From Salticus scenicus (taxonomy: Eukaryota > Arthropoda > Arachnida > Araneae > Salticidae), in contig OZ005662.1 of NCBI GenBank assembly GCA_963930645.1, positions 81,663,902 through 81,727,901 of the forward strand: a DNA stretch of 64,000 bases, written 5' to 3'. Below are positions 33,699 to 44,935 of the stretch, piece after piece. Each line of letters begins with the position of its first letter. The stretch's first letter is position 1. A program made the translations under genes and the position numbers. The notes below the pieces were generated by a model that saw nothing but the letters and a program-made list of their open reading frames with translations, searched no databases and was not told where the DNA came from.

Positions 33699-34193
33699 AA
33701 TACCTGCCATCCGTCTCATTAACACTTTCACGGCCGCTGGCGTAGATTCACGTCATTTGAAAATCTGCAACTCCACCAGTGTGTGTTTCTTTCACAATTT
33801 GCCAGCTCTTTAGAATACACTCATTATTCATATTTGTATAAACAATGTATTATGGATACAAATAACTTTAATTAGAAAGGGTATAATTATAATACTATAT
33901 CCATTTGTAATATAAATGTGAATGCAGAAAATGTTTTCTCAAATATTATAAATTGGGAGAGTAAGGCCCACAGACGGATCTTACAGTCAAAAAGACAAAA
34001 TGCAGTCTCGAAAGTGTTTATAAGCGTAAAACTGTTAACGCCCCTTTTTCCAAACCACTTTATATTTAGAGTAATTCTTTACAATTGTCGTTATCATTAA
34101 AAAAGAATAAAATTAATTTAAAAAATGACTGGTGTGTAAAAAAAGGCGGTTACTAAAATTTTACGCTACATAATGAGATGGTTGGCAGGTATG
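33699..34193. mobile_element. TGCCAA-3 MITE split by a TTAA MITE (copy B)
   Basis: Outer MITE AATACCTGCCATCCGTCTCA to GATGGTTGGCAGGTATG with perfect 6-bp TSD TCTACA (33,693-33,698 and 34,194-34,199). It was entered at its own TTAA by a second MITE (33,719 to about 34,020, arms AACACTTTCACGGCCGCTGG). The same nest occurs in C at 58,575-59,077. Confidence 0.85.
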
Positions 34194-34371
34194 TCTACAA
34201 TATTTATTTTAAATTCTCTACACTCCAGATCACTTTCTGGCACAGATTTTACAGTAATATTTTTTTACAGCAATGAGATTTAATAAAAAAAAAAAAAATT
34301 ATTGCGATTAAATACCGGTGAGAACGCTTCGTCAGAGTGCAACACCTGACTGCACGAAATGTAAGTAAATG

Positions 34372-34543
34372 ACACCAGTGTTCGCCACACTCCCAAAAGA
34401 CATGTTAGAATAAGGGTTTAATAACATTATGGATTCGAAACTACCCGCGCTAGGTTTCCTAGAACCATATAATCTAGCTCGAGCAGATTAAAACCATAGA
34501 TGTTATTTCTACATGTCTTTTCAAGGATGGCAAACACTGGTGT
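34372..34543. mobile_element. Short inverted-repeat element, ends ACACCAGTGTTxGCCA
   Basis: About 172 bp with ACACCAGTGTTCGCCA at left and TGGCAAACACTGGTGT at right, plus AGACATG/CATGTCT inside. The C counterpart is at 59,257-59,427. TSD not evident. Confidence 0.65.
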
Positions 34544-35379
34544 ATAATTTTTGGTGACGACAACTAGTATCATTCAGTGAAATAAATTGAACTCTTTATT
34601 GTCCGAATACGGTATTTTCTGTAGAATTTTACGAAGTTACCATTAATGATTGGTGTTCAGGGCTATACAAAATTAGTAAAATATAATTTTGTGTAATATG
34701 ATATTATTTTTAGTTTCTTTTTAAACATTGATATATTGTAAATTTTCACATTTACGGGAATGTTATATTTCAGCTTCTATAAAGTATAACTGCATCAAAT
34801 TTGATATATGAATTGGCGGTTTACATAGGTAGCATGATTCCTTATTGCACCAGTAAACGAAGGGGGGGGGTAATAGAAGAGCACATAAAGAGCATATAAA
34901 TGTATATCAACCCTGTCCTATCTCAAACCATTTTCAAGCTACTGGGAATAGAATGAAAAATCTAAAAATCTTAAAATAACCCCTATTTTTGAAATTTCTC
35001 AACATGTTATACAAAAATAAAGCACACATTTCGAAAGAGCAGAAAAAAAATAACCGACAGCAGTTGTCTTAGATTAAATGAAGAATTATAAACAATGAAA
35101 CTATGAAAAGATACAAAAGAAATATCTGTTCAAATGTTTAATCAGCAAATCCGCATAAAAAATGTTCTAGCCACAATTGGTATTAATTACTAGATATTGG
35201 CCTATTCCAACAGATTTCAAATAAGTACACTATGAACCATGTTTGCTGATTACCCCAGGGTAATTTAACTCTTGCATTTTCTCTCTCTTAAAGAGAGAGA
35301 AAGAAAGAAGGAGAAACAAAAGAGAGCGAGTTTCTTTCTTCTTTTATTTTTTTTACTATACACAGAGTTTAAATAACGA

Positions 35380-35478
35380 TTATATAAGACTAAAATTACT
35401 CTAAAAAATTATTGGTATGAAAAGAAAGGCTGGTACTAAAAAATTGTACGGTTCATAATGAGATGGATAGCAAGTATG
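35380..35478. mobile_element. Right half of a TGCCAA-3 MITE (copy B)
   Basis: Only ACGATTATATAAGACTAAAA to GGATAGCAAGTATG is left. C has the full element at 60,322-60,536, so B lost the left half. Confidence 0.75.
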
Positions 35479-35480
35479 AG

Positions 35481-35940
35481 TTCAGAGATTAGCAATTTCA
35501 GCTTTTATTGCTGCCACTATTTTTATCCAATAATATCTGTCCTATTTAATCACTGAAAGTATCAGTGAAAATTCGAGTTTCACAATAGTGGCGGAAATTT
35601 TTTATCGACGAAAGTGTCCCGAGGAAAGGACGAAGACTTCGAGCTGTAGTTATAAGCCCCATTTCTCTCTCTATCTCTTTCTCCTTTTTTAATTTTGCAC
35701 AGAGTTTCAAGGCCTGTTTTCAGGACAGTTCAGAGATAAGCAATTTCAGCTTTTATTGTTGCCACTAAATTTATGCAATAACCTCTATCCTATTTAATCA
35801 TTGAAAGTATCAGTGAAAATTCTTGTATAAAAATAATGGTATCAAAAATGGCAGAAATTTTTTATCGACGAAAGTGTCCTGAAGAAAGGGTGAAGACTTC
35901 GATCGGTAGCTATATACCATTCATTTCATTTTCTGAAAAA
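35481..35940 (+). repeat. Two-unit tandem repeat, period about 249 bp (copy B)
   Basis: Units start TTCAGAGATTAGCAATTTCA and TTCAGAGATAAGCAATTTCA, and both hold GAAAGTATCAGTGAAAATTC and TTTTTTATCGACGAAAGTGT. In C (60,540-61,020) the period is longer because of an expanded CT-rich tract. Confidence 0.8.
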
Positions 35941-36075
35941 AGAAGACTCTACCCATAGCAGGGGTGTTTGAGTTCTGGGATTTTTATATAATTTTTCTCA
36001 AGTAAATAGGAATTGTAATTTTGGTTATGGTTAATTTTACTGAACTTTACTAAAAAAGTATGAGTAATATCACTG

Positions 36076-36286
36076 CATACTTGCCAACCATCTCATTATG
36101 AACCGTACAATTTTTAGTACCGCCTTTCTTTACACACTAATAATATTTTAGAGTAATTTTAGTCTTTTTAATCGTAAAAACATTTGGAGAGAATTACTCT
36201 AAAAGCATAGTGGTGTGAAAAAAGTGGCGTTTTTCCAGGGGGCGTTAACAATTGAACGGTTACTAATGAGATGGTTGGCAAGTATG
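36076..36286. mobile_element. Palindromic MITE, TGCCAA-3 (copy B)
   Basis: CATACTTGCCAACCATCTCA to GATGGTTGGCAAGTATG; flanks TCACTG/TCTCTG are a 6-bp TSD with one change. C counterpart 61,167-61,379. Confidence 0.85.
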
Positions 36287-36336
36287 TCTCTGTTAAAAAA
36301 CTCTGGTTGCAAAATCGGGAACACAAACACAACAGC

Positions 36337-36407
36337 CATAGCTATTGACATTTTCATTTATTTCGAGTATTTTTAGCTCCTATTTTACTACACAACTTTT
36401 TATTTTT

Positions 36408-36450
<43 letters not shown>

Positions 36451-36861
36451 CAACTTCGATAAAATAAGAAAAGATTACTCTTAACACTTTCGCGACCTCT
36501 GACGTAGTTTCACATCATTCGAAAATCTGTAACTCCGCCAGTGGGCGTTTCTTTCGAAATTTGTGTGTTATTTATTTATTAAGAACACACAAATATTCAT
36601 ATTTTTATAATCCAATATACTATGGACCCAAATATTTTGATTAAAAAAAAATAAAATCGGATTGTATATCCATTTGTAACATAAGTTTAAACACAGAAAA
36701 TATTGATCTGAAATATGGTAACTTGGAAGAACAACGCCCTCAGGTGGACTTTAGTGTCAAAAAGACAAAAGCAGGCGGTCGCTGAAGTGTTAAAAAATAA
36801 GTTGTATGAAATAAGGGCGGGGTTAAAATTACTCCAGGGAAAATTAAAATAGTTGCAGTTG
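36337..36861. mobile_element. TGCCAA-4 MITE split by a TTAA MITE (copy B)
   Basis: Outer arms GAGTATTTTTAGCTCC and GGGGTTAAAATTACTCCAGG. The inner MITE (36,481-36,793) is bounded by TTAA with AACACTTTCGCGACCTCTGA. Poly-T at 36,413-36,444 lies in the outer left arm. C counterpart 61,430-61,921. Confidence 0.75.
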
Positions 36862-37061
36862 CACTCCTACCTCCATGTTTTAAAATTCGCCTTAAAAACT
36901 CCCATAAGTTTTAATTTTTGAATATACTTAAAATCATTAATTAACTTTTTATTCATTCATAGACAAAAATTTAATCTTATCTGTATCGTAATATTACTAT
37001 AATGTATTCATTTGTACTTAGTGTGTTGCTTGGCTTTTACTACGTTTTAAAAATTAATAAT

Positions 37062-37067
37062 ATATAT

Positions 37068-37116
<49 letters not shown>
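37062..37116. repeat. (AT)n(GA)n microsatellite (copy B)
   Basis: TA run followed by about 15 GA units, longer than in A (9,046-9,076). Confidence 0.95.
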
Positions 37117-37118
<2 letters not shown>

Positions 37119-37750
37119 TGTTGTAATTAAAGGAAGGTAGAGTTTTAGTTTCAAAATGCCTAACACGCCCATGTAAATGTTTTTTTTTTTTTTTTGCAAT
37201 GGGATGCAAAAACATACTATGTATATATATATATAATAGCAATCAGACATAAATCATGTCTCAGATTACAGTTTGTATGTATAAGAAAGCTTGCACCCGC
37301 ATTTTTGTTTCCATTGCTTGCTTTATATAAAAATAACGCATTTTTTTACGGATGTTTTGCATATTTTAAATGGTGTTTTGTTACAGTAGTTTCTGTATTG
37401 AAAATAACTGTAATTACTGATTCTGTGCAGTAGTTTAATCACAGTAATACTCTTCCTATTTTTAATTACAGAAGATTCTGCATTAACCACTTATTTTTTT
37501 ATTTTTTTTTTTTAATTCAAAACTTGAATGAGTGCATACCATAATATTATGATACAGATAAATATAAATTATTGTCTATGTAATTAATAAACTTAACAAT
37601 AATGCATATAAATAGGATCAAAACTGAACTTCTAATGGGAATTGTAAGAGGAGTTTGGAAGGAGTTCAGCAGTCTTGTTTTTTAAAATCATGAATTCGAA
37701 CGGTTTATAATAGACAAACATTTAAATTTCTACGGCAGTCGTGTCAATTG

Positions 37751-37947
37751 CAGAGATGCCAATATTTTAATTTATTCCGGAGCATTTTTAGCCCCGCCTC
37801 TAATCCATACCACTTAATTTTTAAGAGTATTTTATTCTTATTTTATCGTAAATATACATTGGAGAAAAATATTCTATAAATAAAGTGGTGCGAAATAGAG
37901 GCGGGGCTAAAAACGCTCCGGAATAAATTAAAATATTGGCAACTATG
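37751..37947. mobile_element. Palindromic MITE, TGCCAA-4 (copy B only)
   Basis: 197 bp, CAGAGATGCCAATATTTTAA to TTAAAATATTGGCAACTATG, with AGCCCCGCCTCTA/TAGAGGCGGGGCT inside. Perfect 6-bp TSD CAATTG (37,745-37,750 and 37,948-37,953). A (about 9,703) and C (about 62,745) have a single uninterrupted site. Confidence 0.95.
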
Positions 37948-38517
37948 CAATTGATATGGTTCGTTGTAAGCTTATTCGAAAAATAGTGGGATGGGCCAAT
38001 TTTTAGTAAATTTTACTAAATATGGCATAGAAAGATTTTTGCAGAATTGTCGACTAAATTTTTGGACTGATGTCAGTTTTGTATTTTTTTCAGTATTTCA
38101 GAGATTGTAGCTCGGCATTAAATCTAGATATTCTAACAGCAGTTGAAACTTCGTGTGGCTTTTCTCTGCTCTTTCTAAATATTTGCTTGATTTTTGTGTA
38201 GTAAGTATAGAAATTTCCGCAATGAAGTGTATTGTAAAATTTTTAGATTTTTTTTTTATTCTGTTTGCAATAACTTGAAAAATGTTTGAAAAAAGGAGAG
38301 CAATATATATTTTTTTTTATGCCCCATAAGAGCTTATCTATTACCCACCCTCTGGTTATCAATGCAATAAGGGATAACCCTGAGTATAAAATTTCTGTTA
38401 TAACTTTAATTTTATTTTAATTCAAACCACTCCGCATTTGTGGTACTTTCTTTTATATATTATATTCTATATCATCACATTGATTTCTTTCCATCAAACT
38501 TATATTTGTTTATGCAA

Positions 38518-38548
38518 ACGGATAAACGCTCTTTCAGCAGATCTCCGT
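38518..38548 (+). other. Recurring motif ACGGAT(A/G)AACGCT...AGATCTCCGT, copy B
   Basis: Same 31-nt motif as 10,286, 48,635 and 63,308, but with different downstream sequence from A. Confidence 0.55.
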
Positions 38549-38871
38549 GAGAGTTGAATCGTATGAGTGACGCGGTGCGAAGGTAGGAACTAACTTTAAA
38601 CGTAAATTTAAAAGTACCGCAAAAATATCTTCTGACTAGAACAAAAACATGGGTTAAGAGAGCAGATGAATTCCTGTGGGGGGTATGTCCTTTTTTGAAA
38701 TAAAAATTGTCGATGAAATGTCGTATATATATTTTTTATTATTATAAATTACTTTGAATACCTGACAATTAAAGCAAAATTTTCAGACTTGAGCTATTTT
38801 TTTTTTTTTACTCTATCACGCAATAGAAATTTTATGTTTGGGAAATATTTTCATTTTGCTACTCATAACAT

Positions 38872-38970
38872 TTTGGCCTCCAGGCGTGAGTCCGAGACTG
38901 TCACTAATAGAATAGCTCATTGCGCAGCACTAGTGCGACGTAAAAACCAATCAACCAACCAATCTTAATA
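38872..38970 (+). mobile_element. SINE tail remnant (copy B)
   Basis: AGAATAGCTCATTGCGCAGC, ACTAGTGCGACGTAAA and an AATCAACCAACC tail look like the 3' part of a SINE. The same remnant is in C at about 63,670-63,765. The head is not preserved. Confidence 0.45.
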
Positions 38971-39627
38971 TTTTTTTTTCTTATTGCTTTTCTATCTTTG
39001 GAGCTGTCGTATACAAACATTTCTTTAGCATTTTGAAAAACGGATTACTTGGAGAAATGATGACACTACAAATGGACGATCGCTTGGAAAGTTATTTGCG
39101 AAACAAATTTCCCTGTAGTATGGATTTTCAGCTTGTTTTTTAAAGTGAGCTATTAAAAAAAAAATTGGGAATTTTTTATTTAAATTATAAAACATTTGAA
39201 AGTGCTTTTTAGAAATTTCAAACTACTAGTAATTTATTTTAAATGATTTTTTTTTATACATTGTTTTCGACACATTATTTTTCAACTGTAAATATACTAC
39301 TGTGGAAACAGAATGGCAGGAAATGAAACTTAGCATCTCCCACTCACTACCAAATGATAGATGCATTTGCAGTTAAATGGCATGTCCTAGTACCGACGTA
39401 GTCAACTTACCGCCCAATTTTCTATGTTTATTAATAGAAACATTTTCAAACCACCTGACAGTTCAATATAATAAACGGTGATTTATAAAGTACGGAATTA
39501 AATTTACTTCATAAATTTATAAAACTGAGTTATAGCAATTTAAAGCATTTTACCATTTCAAAGATTTTAAAAATCAATTAAATAAATTAAAATAAGTAAA
39601 TGAAATAAAACAATGTGCTCCATATAT

Positions 39628-39725
39628 ATAGCTGCCAGAATTTTAATTTATTCTGGAGTATTTTTACACTTGCCTTTATTTAGTACCACTTATTTTTTTT
39701 TTTAATGACTTACACTTTTTTTTCT
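39628..39725. mobile_element. Left part of a TGCCAA-4 MITE
   Basis: GCTGCCAGAATTTTAATTTA and TTCTGGAGTATTTTTA match the family's left arm. The right arm is missing beyond the next insertion. Confidence 0.55.
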
Positions 39726-39914
39726 TACCGTATATTCCAGCGTATAATGCGCAGGTAAAATAATTCAGTTATACACCAGAAAATTTAATTTACCAATAAA
39801 ACTATGTCTGTTAGAAACAAAAGCTTGTTAAAAAGCTGTTTTACTGGAAATTTAAATTTTTGGTGCATAACTCATTTAACAAACTTGCGCGTTATCCTTC
39901 GGAAAATACGGTAA
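39725..39914. mobile_element. Mariner-like MITE, ends TTACCGTAT
   Basis: About 190 bp, TTACCGTATATTCCAGCGTA at left and CCTTCGGAAAATACGGTAA at right, with mirrored GCATAACTCATTTAAC/TTCAGTTATACACCAG-type segments. Probably TA TSD, since TTA and TAA form the borders. Confidence 0.7.
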
Positions 39915-40109
39915 ATAGAATTATTATATAAATATATATATATATATATATATAGTTCATTTTTAATAAAAATGAAACAGTTTATTGACAAATGAGACTC
40001 GCATTTGACGAGTGAGACTCGCCATCTGCTTACTTGGCGAAGTTACGGTGGAAGAGTCTGAATCGTCATCTGAATTTAAGAAGCAGGCGTTCATGTTAGC
40101 GACACCCCC

Positions 40110-40965
40110 GCCAGTGGGCGGGGACTGATGTACCAGCGTCAGAGACTGTTGTTCTAGCAGTGGCGCAACCAATTTTGAAAAAGGGCTACATACTATACAT
40201 GGACAAGTGGTATTCGTCTCCACAATTATATTTAAAATTACTAGAACAAAATTCAAATGTAGTTGGAACTGCGCGAAAGAACAGAAAACACATGCCAAAA
40301 GAGCTTGCTTCCTTCAAACTAAAAAAAAGGTGAAGTCTACTCCTCCCACGGTTTGTTAGCACTAAGATGGAAAGATACGAAAGATGTATACACGCTTAGC
40401 ACAAAACATTCAAATATTGATTTAGTTGATACAGGGAAGCGAAAAAATAATGATGACAATTTTGACAAAATTACCAAATCATCATGTGTAATCGAATACA
40501 ATACAATTATGGGAGGTGTTGATAAACAGGACCAAGTGCTAGCGTACTTTCCTTTTATGAGAAAGTGCATGAAAGGTTACAAAAAAAGAAAAAAAAATTA
40601 TCCAATAGACGTGGCTATTTTCATTCACATGTTCTATAGTAAAGTCAATTGTGAAACCAAAACAGGCATTGTCTAATTTCGTTTAGAAATCGCTGAAAAT
40701 TTATTGGCACAAGTGGTCCGGCCATATTATAATATCCGTGGGCGTCTTACAAGTAGCGATGCGCCACACCGTTTGCATGCGAAAAATTGAGCACATTTTC
40801 CGGGGAATATTGCGGCTGCAGAATCAAAGATACACCCTACAAAACGGTGTCGCGTATGTTATAAACATAAAATAAGAAAAGAAACTACTTGGCAAAGCAA
40901 ACAATGCCAGGTAACTTTGCATTTACCGACCTGATTTGAAACATACCACACAGTACAAAATTATT
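40110..40965 (+). pseudogene. piggyBac-type transposase pseudogene
   Basis: Frame-shifted remains of a DDE_Tnp_1_7 (PGBD-type) transposase. From about 40,135: ETVVLAVAQPILKKGYILYM then DKWYSSPQL and TARKNRKHMPKEL. After a shift near 40,325: LALRWKDTKDVYTLSTKH and the family hallmark YNTIMGGVDKQDQ near 40,500-40,535, including the last catalytic Asp. After the stop at 40,674 another frame gives VVRPYYNIRGRLTSS, then KRCRVCYKHK and more Cys near 40,840-40,915, like the C-terminal cysteine-rich finger. No start, N-terminus or TTAA-bounded ends are seen. It would have cut and pasted at TTAA sites; now dead. Confidence 0.85.
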
Positions 40966-41114
40966 ATTAGACTTTAAGTTGGTTCTTGTTCTATATAAAT
41001 ATTTCTATTTTGTGTCCTTTATATATTTTTTTATATTTTGTAACTAAAATGCTGTTTCAAAAACATATTTATATCACCAATATAAGTATATTCCAAATAA
41101 AATGCATTACTTTT

Positions 41115-41287
41115 ACATATTACTATTCCGTAGTATTGTTAGCCCCGCCTTTTTTCACACCAGTATCTTTTTAGAATACTTTTCTTCTGTTTAAATGTAA
41201 CTACATTTGGAGAATATTACTCTAAAAAATTACTGGCGTGAAAAAAAAGGGCGGGACAAGCAACACTACGAAATATTGATGTGACAA
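41115..41287. mobile_element. Palindromic MITE, TGCCAA-2 (worn ends)
   Basis: ATTCCGTAGTATTGTTAGCC on the left and CAACACTACGAAATATTGAT on the right around CACACCAGTATC/TACTGGCGTG. Outermost bases are decayed. Confidence 0.7.
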
Positions 41288-41554
41288 ATTAAATTCATCC
41301 CATGGGCATAAAAATCTTCAAATAATTCAGTACTTATAGGGTTAAATAATTATTTTAAATAAAATAACTTAAGTTCATACGAACCCTATAATATTAATGT
41401 TCAAAAATGTGAAATGCAGGTTAAAAGCATTGAAAAAAAAAGGGTAAGGTGTCGACAATCGAAATTTTCGTCCGGATTATACCACCAGTATTTTTCTTTC
41501 GGAATTTCTAGTAGTAAGTTTGCATAATTAAGTAAAAAATTATTATTACAAATA

Positions 41555-42045
41555 TACTTTTTGAAGAATCAGGGAAAAAGTTTCTTCTGTCGACGCACTG
41601 TAGGGGTAGAAAACTAAAAAAAATGTGTTACTGTTGGGTATGTATGTTTTAATTTTGAATAGTAAGGCTCACATTAAAGTGTTTTTATAATACGTTACAT
41701 TTAATCTGAAGCGTACAAACCTACAATATACATTATATTAGGGGGACCAGAAAATAATGTCGTTTTGAATTAATAAAATGAAACTGGAAATTTTTGTTTT
41801 ACAGTGTTTACATGGTACTTTACAAATAACCATCTTATAAGTTACCTAAGAATATCTTAAATTTTTTCCAGGATAAATTTCCGATGTCAGTAATATAATT
41901 GTAAACGACATTATATTCCGGTCCCCCTAATATTAAAAAAATGGATAACAACATTTAAAGGTGTGAGGAGTTTAAGAGTGATTATTTTTAGCAATTTATT
42001 AGTTAGTCTTTAAGCACTTCACCGTTCACTGTAGTGTAGGAAAGG
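41555..42045 (+). repeat. Spacer segment shared with 12,455-12,790
   Basis: Same segment as in spacer A/B, interrupted here by the MITE at 41,738-41,930. It ends at ACTTCACCGTTCACTGTAGT. Confidence 0.8.
41738..41930. mobile_element. Mariner-type MITE with exact empty site
   Basis: 193 bp, TTAGGGGGACCAGAAAATAA at left and the complement of AAACGACATTATATTCCGGTCCCCCTAA at right, TA on both sides. The paralogous site at 12,667-12,668 has one TA and no insert, proving the borders. Confidence 0.92.
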
Positions 42046-42224
42046 CTGTGTTTCCTCCGAGTTATCTCGGGATGGTCGGTGAATTAGTTACCCAGCAAAA
42101 CTTATACTGGTGGGCTCGTTATGGCCAACTGCTGGCATCCTGCACTTGCCATCAGTTGCCGGTTGCCCCATATAACTCCAGCAGCGGGCCGTTTGTGGCT
42201 GCCAGCTGTGATGGAAGCCTAAAG

Positions 42225-44340
42225 AAAAATGGTCGGTGGCCCAGAAGATTATTTTTTAAATACTATTTTTTTTAAATGTTTGACTCTAAAGCTATTGTTG
42301 TAACAAAAGGATTTCTAGAAATATATAACAAATATCCAGTTGACCCGTTTTAGTAAATTATGATAGCCGCTAACTTTCTAGTATTTTATTATTGTTATTA
42401 TTATTTATTATTATTATTTATTGATTTTTTAATTTTTGACCAAAAAACTAGTATGATGTGGCACCACAAATCTTTCTTCTATATTTTTTATTATGCAAAT
42501 TCGCGTAGTGCAAATAATTTGTTAAAATCATTTTCCTGAATGCATGCAAACGATTTTCATTTTAGAACAGTGTTTCTCAATAATATTAATAATAATAATA
42601 ATAAAATCAATTTTGTGCCAACTTCTGAAAAAATGCTTTCTTCTTCTTCTTCTTCTTGGTTTTTTTTTTTTTTATTTTTATATAATTTATAACTTTGCTT
42701 TAATTTTCCACAAATTTAATTCAGTCATTTACTTGAAAGTTATTGATGAGTTTCTTTTGAAAAATACCAGCATTGAAAATTTATCCCCTCATGGGGAAGG
42801 GCGAGCGATTCTTCAACTTACACAAAAAAAATTTCCTAGTTTGTTGTTAGTTATTTAAATATTTATTTTTTAATTCATAATAAAAATTAAAAAAATAATT
42901 ATCATTTCTTTGAAATCATTTATGTAAAATTTCTTCTTATACTGTGTCATATTGAAAATTACGAAGAAGTAGAAATATAGATCCATGTGTTGAGTGAATG
43001 ATCCACAAATGTAATCGGGAACAATTTTAACCAAGTTTGGTTAAATAACAAATTTGGTTAAATTTCGTCCATTGGTTCGTGAGATACAGCGTCCACAATT
43101 TTTTTATACACACTTACAGAGTGAAACTTTCTAAAAATGGTCAAATCGTGTTCAGGAATCTCAAAACCCTCCATCACAGAAAATAATTTTCATAAATAAT
43201 AATTTTCATATGTAATTTCTATAAACTATTATAGGAAACGAAAAAGAAAAAAAAAAAAAAGAAAAAAAAGTGGTAGCCATAACAAACTGTTTTATTTTAT
43301 TTATTTATTAATTATTATTTTTTAAATGCAAGTGAGAAAAATAATTTCACTTTTACGAAACTGAAATACTTCCCCCCTCAATTTCCCGTAACGTATAAGA
43401 ATATTTTTGAGCATCACTATTAAATGAACCACGAATATTTATTTTATCATTTTTGATCGGAACCACTTCTTATTGCATCTATAAAATTTATGTTGATCTG
43501 TATTTTAGCGTTGTATAAAGATTTTTACGTGCGCTGATAAGAAATGTCTCTTTGACTGTAATGTATCCAAATTATTTTATGAATTTTTATACTGAAACCA
43601 TTTGGGTTACCTGTACAACTTTTTATGACAAGCGTCCTATAGTAAATCTCGAAAACCTGTATAACATATATGAGTTTTATGGAATTCTAAAAATATTTTT
43701 AAAATAGGCAATCGCGGATAAATTTATCAAATATTTACAGCTACAAAGACAAATGCACTCTCGTTTTTCTCTTTTCCGTTATCTCTTTACTCAACCGAAC
43801 GATATATATATATATTTTTTTTTTTTTTCAGCTGAAGAATCTGCTTTCCAAACCTAATGAAAATTAATTGGCACAGGTCAAATGCAGAATAGTCGCTTAA
43901 AGTTCAAATAACGTCATCTGTATAAAACTGCAAAATCATCTTTCGGTATCGCACGTGTCGAAAAATTATTCACTCAAGGACTTTGAAGAAAGTTGGGAAG
44001 AGAGTAAAGATCCCATTGGACTATCAACAACGCGAAAAAATTCTTTGTGGCGGCCTGGTTAAGAGTGACAGCTGTGATAATTAATTCTGAATAGCCGATT
44101 ACATTTCTCAGTGATAATTTCTGTGGTTTCAAATGTGTGACTTTGAAGATAAACACAGAGAGAAAAAAGGAAGCTGATTCATCTGCCTGCTGTTTTAAAA
44201 AGAAGGGGAAAAAATTATCGACTGGGTACCATTTGATGTAGGGGAAAATAAAAATATTCAAGATTTTCTGGATACTTGAGAGTTATAATAAAAAAGCACC
44301 ACAGAATTGGTGTTTAAAAGTAATAAGAGTAACCACAATA
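42225..44340. other. AT-rich interior, no gene
   Basis: Contains ATT and TTC microsatellites (42,390-42,425, 42,585-42,603, 42,637-42,658), poly-A near 43,248-43,268 and the sentence-like ATTGGTTCGTGAGATACAGC at 43,072, which resembles a repeat tail but is not assigned. Confidence 0.5.
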
Positions 44341-44351
44341 AAATGTAAGAG

Positions 44352-44430
44352 CTCGCAACAATCGTTTCGGATGGAAAGAAAACATGATCCTTCATCAGGA
44401 AAACGAAGTAGGCACGAGTGCGGCAAACAA
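44352..44430 (-). ncRNA. Hammerhead-like motif, minus strand
   Basis: On the minus strand CTGATGA (44,398-44,392) is followed after a GGAT...ATCC stem by GAAAC (44,368-44,364), the conserved core words of hammerhead ribozymes in the CTGATGAAG...CGAAAC arrangement known from Penelope-like retroelements. After GAAAC comes GATTGTT, a possible short stem III with a GUU cleavage triplet. Stem I is not convincing. Conserved with the inverted copy at 44,856-44,935. Confidence 0.35.
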
Positions 44431-44855
44431 AGCGCAAGCGTTGCAGCCTGCGTTTTGTTTGCAAAATTTTATGGTGTTTATTCAAAGTATTGTACATGTT
44501 ACTTGAGAGTATACTCCAATTTCTTAAGAAATCGCACCCTCGGGCGGCGTAAGCTAATTATTAACTAAAAGGACGTTCGGAATGGAGATGTCCGTTTTTT
44601 ATTGCCGTAAATCAGAAAGTGACCTAAAATCCGGAAAAGTCCGAAATCCGGAAAGGCCACGGTCCGGACGATTCCGGATTTGAGATTTTGTACTGTAGTA
44701 ATAAATAGAAAAATTTGTAAATAAACATAATCATTGCCCCCCCCCCCCCCAAAAAAAAAAAAAAAAAAAAAAAAAAAATGCATGAGTTCTTTTAGGTTGA
44801 AATAATAACACATCCCTTCGTGAGTTTAACAAAAAGCACGATTGCAGCAAATTAC

Positions 44856-44935
44856 TTTTGCTGCACTCGTGCCCACTTTGTTTCGCCTGATGAAGGGTCT
44901 TCGTGCTATTTCAACCGGAAACAATTGCTGCAATT
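44856..44935 (+). ncRNA. Hammerhead-like motif, plus strand, degenerate
   Basis: GCTGCACTCGTGCCCACTTT then CTGATGA (44,887-44,893) and GAAAC (44,918-44,922). The stem between them is damaged and the expected cleavage triplet reads GCT, so this copy should be inactive. It mirrors 44,352-44,430. Confidence 0.3.

Larger units (their letters stand above)
25043..39202 (+). repeat. Segmental block copy B
   Basis: Second direct copy. Its left border against copy C falls exactly at the first base of a palindromic MITE (CAGAGCTGCC at 25,043, matching 49,760). Similarity to C is continuous, apart from private insertions, to 39,202, where copy C runs off the window, so the true right end is unknown. 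From about 32 to 39 kb B and C are nearly identical. In the zinc-finger part B is more diverged and lacks the upstream exon. Private insertions are MITEs at 28,781-28,920 and 37,751-37,947. Confidence 0.9.

Noticed and set aside
33263..34100. Frames of 60-82 codons inside TTAA MITEs (33,263, 33,918, 58,128, 58,802)
   Set aside because: They lie wholly in palindromic MITE sequence, and B and C versions differ by indels or frame changes.
35481..35940. CRISPR-like or satellite array
   Set aside because: Only two units, about 249 bp apart, in eukaryotic DNA; no regular short repeats with spacers anywhere in the window.
37047..37250. Minus-strand frames with poly-Ser/Leu and Tyr-Ile repeats
   Set aside because: Translations of the (GA)n(AT)n microsatellite.
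39963..40298. 111-codon minus-strand frame overlapping the piggyBac relic
   Set aside because: Its upper part is the antisense shadow of recognisable transposase sequence. The rest (with SDDDSDSS) resembles nothing and is probably chance.
44371..44568. Frames around the hammerhead-like pair (44,258-44,568)
   Set aside because: No homology recognised, and the inverted repeat explains the sequence.
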